DNA from: Spirochaetales bacterium
GTDB taxonomy: Bacteria > Spirochaetota > Spirochaetia > UBA9216
Length of the DNA: 64,000 nucleotides
Assembly (NCBI GenBank): GCA_016342585.1
Contig: JAEINK010000013.1
Coordinates: 16,476 to 80,475, forward strand
Reading direction: 5' to 3'
The notes beneath the pieces are model-generated. The model saw only the letters and a list, made by a program, of their open reading frames with translations. It ran no database searches and was not told where the DNA came from. Within the stretch, counting starts at the first letter, position 1, and each line of letters opens with the position of its first letter. Both the position numbers and the translations under genes were made by a program. Shown in pieces: positions 62,378-64,000 of the stretch.

Positions 62378-63742
62378 TTAGCTATCTTTATCTATTAATC
62401 TGGTTTTATAAAAAGAAACAGCAATTTTTAGTAATTGGTCCCTGGTATTTAATGATGGATCATCAAAAACAGTTTCAAGCAGGAAATTTAGAATTATACC
62501 CATCTGCGGTCCTTTCGGTATGCCTCCCATGAGAAACAGATCATTTCCATTAATATCGAGATCTCTGATTTTTAGGATGTGTTCCTGAGAGAGAACTTTT
62601 TTAATATGGTCTCCGAAATCAATGAGATTTTGAGAATCAACAGGCTTCCCAGCCATTCCGAACTGATCCGCCCGGCGCAGGGAGAAAACATCATCGACAT
62701 TTTCCGGACCTGTCTTGGCCAGGAATCTACGCACAGCAGAATCGGTCCAGTCTTCCTGATAGTTGAACATGTGATTTTCGATCAGGTGACAGACATCATT
62801 TTCTATTTTTATGGGAAACTTCAATCTTTTAAGAATTTTATGGGCAATCTTTGCAGAATAAAATTCATGCCGATGAAAAGTAGGCATTTTGTCATCATCA
62901 TATTTCAGAGATATCGGTTTTCCAATATCGTGAAGGAGAGCCGCAAGCCTTAGGACCAGATTATCAGATGGAGCTCCATCACAAGAATATATAGAATGTT
63001 CAAACACATCGAAACTGTGGTTTGCTTTTTGCATTACACCTTTGCAGGATAAAAGTTCAGGTAGAAATATATTCAAAAGACCGGTCTTTTCCATAAGGAA
63101 CAGAGCACGGGAGGGGTGGTTGGAATGAAGTATCTTAATTAATTCATCCCTGATTCTTTCGGATGAAACATTTTTCAGGTTATCGCTGCACGTACTTATA
63201 CCCTTGAGTGTGTTTTTCTCGATATCGAACTGAAGCTGTGCCATGAATCTTACAGCCCTCATTAGACGCAACCCATCTTCATTAAAACGATCAACTGGAT
63301 TGCCGATTGAACGGATAAGTTTTCTCTTAATATCCATTTTTCCATTGTGGGGATCTATCATTTCATTGGTTACAAGATTCAGAGCTATAGAGTTTATTGT
63401 GAAATCACGCCGTTTTAAATCCTCAAGAATATCTGGTGAAAACTCTATCTTATCCGGGTGGCGTTGATTAGAATATTCACTCTCTGTCCGAAATGTTGTG
63501 ATCTCGAACTCATATTTTTTATAAAGAACAGTTACCGTTCCATGTTGTATTCCCGTGGGGATTACTCTTCGAAAAAGTTTTTGAACCTCATAAGGTTTTG
63601 CATTGGTTGTGAGATCGAAATCGGACATGATTAGCCCCATTAGCTTGTTTCGAACAGCTCCGCCTACGAGGAAAACCTGGAATCCTGCTTCCTTAAAAAT
63701 ATCTCCGACTTCTGATAGTACTGCTGGTAATTTTCTTATCAC
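62378..63742 (-). CDS. cca: CCA-adding enzyme / tRNA nucleotidyltransferase (class II, HD type)
   Basis: Product of 454 residues. LVGGAVRNKLMGLIMSDFDLTTNAKP holds the GG.VR and DxD motifs (an Asn replaces the usual Asp in GGAVRD); RRDFTINSIAL and the RF-EDGLRLMRAVRF block follow. A HD domain (LRLAALLHDIGKPI, FHRHEFYSA) lies at about 255-330. It restores or adds the 3' CCA, in line with CCA-less tRNA genes here. GTG start without a ribosome binding site; TATATT lies about eight bases upstream, so this too may be leaderless. A poly(A) polymerase is the alternative reading. Confidence 0.93.
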   Translation of the reverse strand: MIRKLPAVLSEVGDIFKEAGFQVFLVGGAVRNKLMGLIMSDFDLTTNAKPYEVQKLFRRVIPTGIQHGTVTVLYKKYEFEITTFRTESEYSNQRHPDKIEFSPDILEDLKRRDFTINSIALNLVTNEMIDPHNGKMDIKRKLIRSIGNPVDRFNEDGLRLMRAVRFMAQLQFDIEKNTLKGISTCSDNLKNVSSERIRDELIKILHSNHPSRALFLMEKTGLLNIFLPELLSCKGVMQKANHSFDVFEHSIYSCDGAPSDNLVLRLAALLHDIGKPISLKYDDDKMPTFHRHEFYSAKIAHKILKRLKFPIKIENDVCHLIENHMFNYQEDWTDSAVRRFLAKTGPENVDDVFSLRRADQFGMAGKPVDSQNLIDFGDHIKKVLSQEHILKIRDLDINGNDLFLMGGIPKGPQMGIILNFLLETVFDDPSLNTRDQLLKIAVSFYKTRLIDKDS

Positions 63743-63815
63743 ACAATGACAATATACATTTTTTAATCTGGTTTCAAGATCCTTTTAAAATTGATTAAAA
63801 TTATATCTAACTACT

Positions 63816-63844
63816 TTGATATTATATGTAAATAAAGGTATATT
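63816..63844 (+). promoter_or_regulatory. promoter of the 26-residue ORF
   Basis: TTGATA (63816-63821) and TATATT (63839-63844) with a 17-base spacer. A small hairpin GCAAAA/TTTTGC (63851-63869) lies in the leader, just before the ribosome binding site. Confidence 0.55.
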
Positions 63845-63884
63845 TATATAGCAAAACTATTTATTTTGCATGGAGGAGCGTTTT

Positions 63885-63965
63885 ATGTCATCACAGAGTT
63901 TCGGAAAATCATTCTCTTTACCTTTAATTAACGATTTCCCAATTTTCAACACTATATGCGCTTAA
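63885..63965 (+). CDS. possible 26-residue peptide or leader ORF
   Basis: ATG at 63885, preceded by GGAGGAG at a good distance, reading MSSQSFGKSFSLPLINDFP and ending in NTICA before a TAA. A promoter and a leader hairpin precede it. It could be a short leader peptide of a gene beyond the window or a true small protein. No family recognised; downstream only a T-rich stretch is visible. Confidence 0.4.
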   Translation: MSSQSFGKSFSLPLINDFPIFNTICA

Positions 63966-64000
63966 ATGGGGTTTTTTCTAGGTCTTCCTCGTTTTCTCTT

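Noticed and set aside
62336..62396. Terminator between rnc and cca
   Set aside because: Only a weak TAGC/GCTA stem without a good T-run is seen; no terminator can be supported.

Overview
The window is chromosomal DNA of moderate to low GC, most likely from a free-living or host-associated spirochaete (Spirochaetales). Support for this is a PUR-domain protein of the Borrelia BpuR type, many HD-GYP and lipoprotein genes, a short Smc next to ffh, and an rpsP-KH-rimM-trmD-rplS block followed by FliK-like, FlhB-C-like and HD-GYP genes. The assignment rests on gene content read by eye, not on a search.

Layout. 1-315: 3' end of a MazF-type toxin. 433-8561: a tightly coupled run of a secreted transglutaminase-like/TPR protein and three large lipoproteins, two of them ending in the same DUF1566-type module. 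8562-13100: envelope proteins, a Gfo/Idh/MocA oxidoreductase, a QueG-like Fe-S protein, and two decayed gene remnants. 13203-25776: tRNA-Leu, a Pmp3-like peptide, a secreted four-repeat protein, a UvrD-type helicase, a Gld-type ABC exporter operon (ATPase, permease, GldG-like, DUF4340) with DUF362 and COG2426 genes, a QTMAN-like glycosyltransferase and a PadR regulator. 25850-34627: serine hydrolase, PfkB kinase, HAD phosphatase, phosphohexomutase, a SNF2 helicase with a SWIM finger. 34796-39601: tRNA-Gly, a broken caspase-like lipoprotein gene, a three-receiver adenylate cyclase, an ABC-F protein. 39682-46091: a three-gene envelope module (ASH-repeat lipoprotein, coiled-coil protein with a degenerate HD-GYP domain, coiled-coil/beta-barrel protein). 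46325-64000: housekeeping core (bpuR-like, rnhB, smc, ffh, rpsP to rplS, yraN, coaD, rpmF-acpP-rnc, cca) with small unknown genes between.

How the genes work together. The core blocks serve translation and RNA maturation (SRP, S16, RimM, TrmD, L19, L32, RNase III, CCA addition), chromosome handling (Smc, RNase HII, UvrD) and cofactor/lipid synthesis (CoaD, ACP). Both tRNA genes lack an encoded CCA, in keeping with the cca gene at the right end. Signalling is rich: a class IIIb adenylate cyclase, one apparently active HD-GYP protein and one degenerate HD-GYP protein. The accessory part is dominated by exported proteins in translationally coupled sets.

The most unusual parts are the two exported-protein modules (433-8561 and 39682-46091), the four-repeat secreted protein (13676-15304), the PadR/serine-hydrolase switch with paired operators (25751-25823), apparently leaderless genes (coaD, the PfkB kinase), and three decaying genes that can still be read (8649-9002, 12909-13067, 35076-35680).
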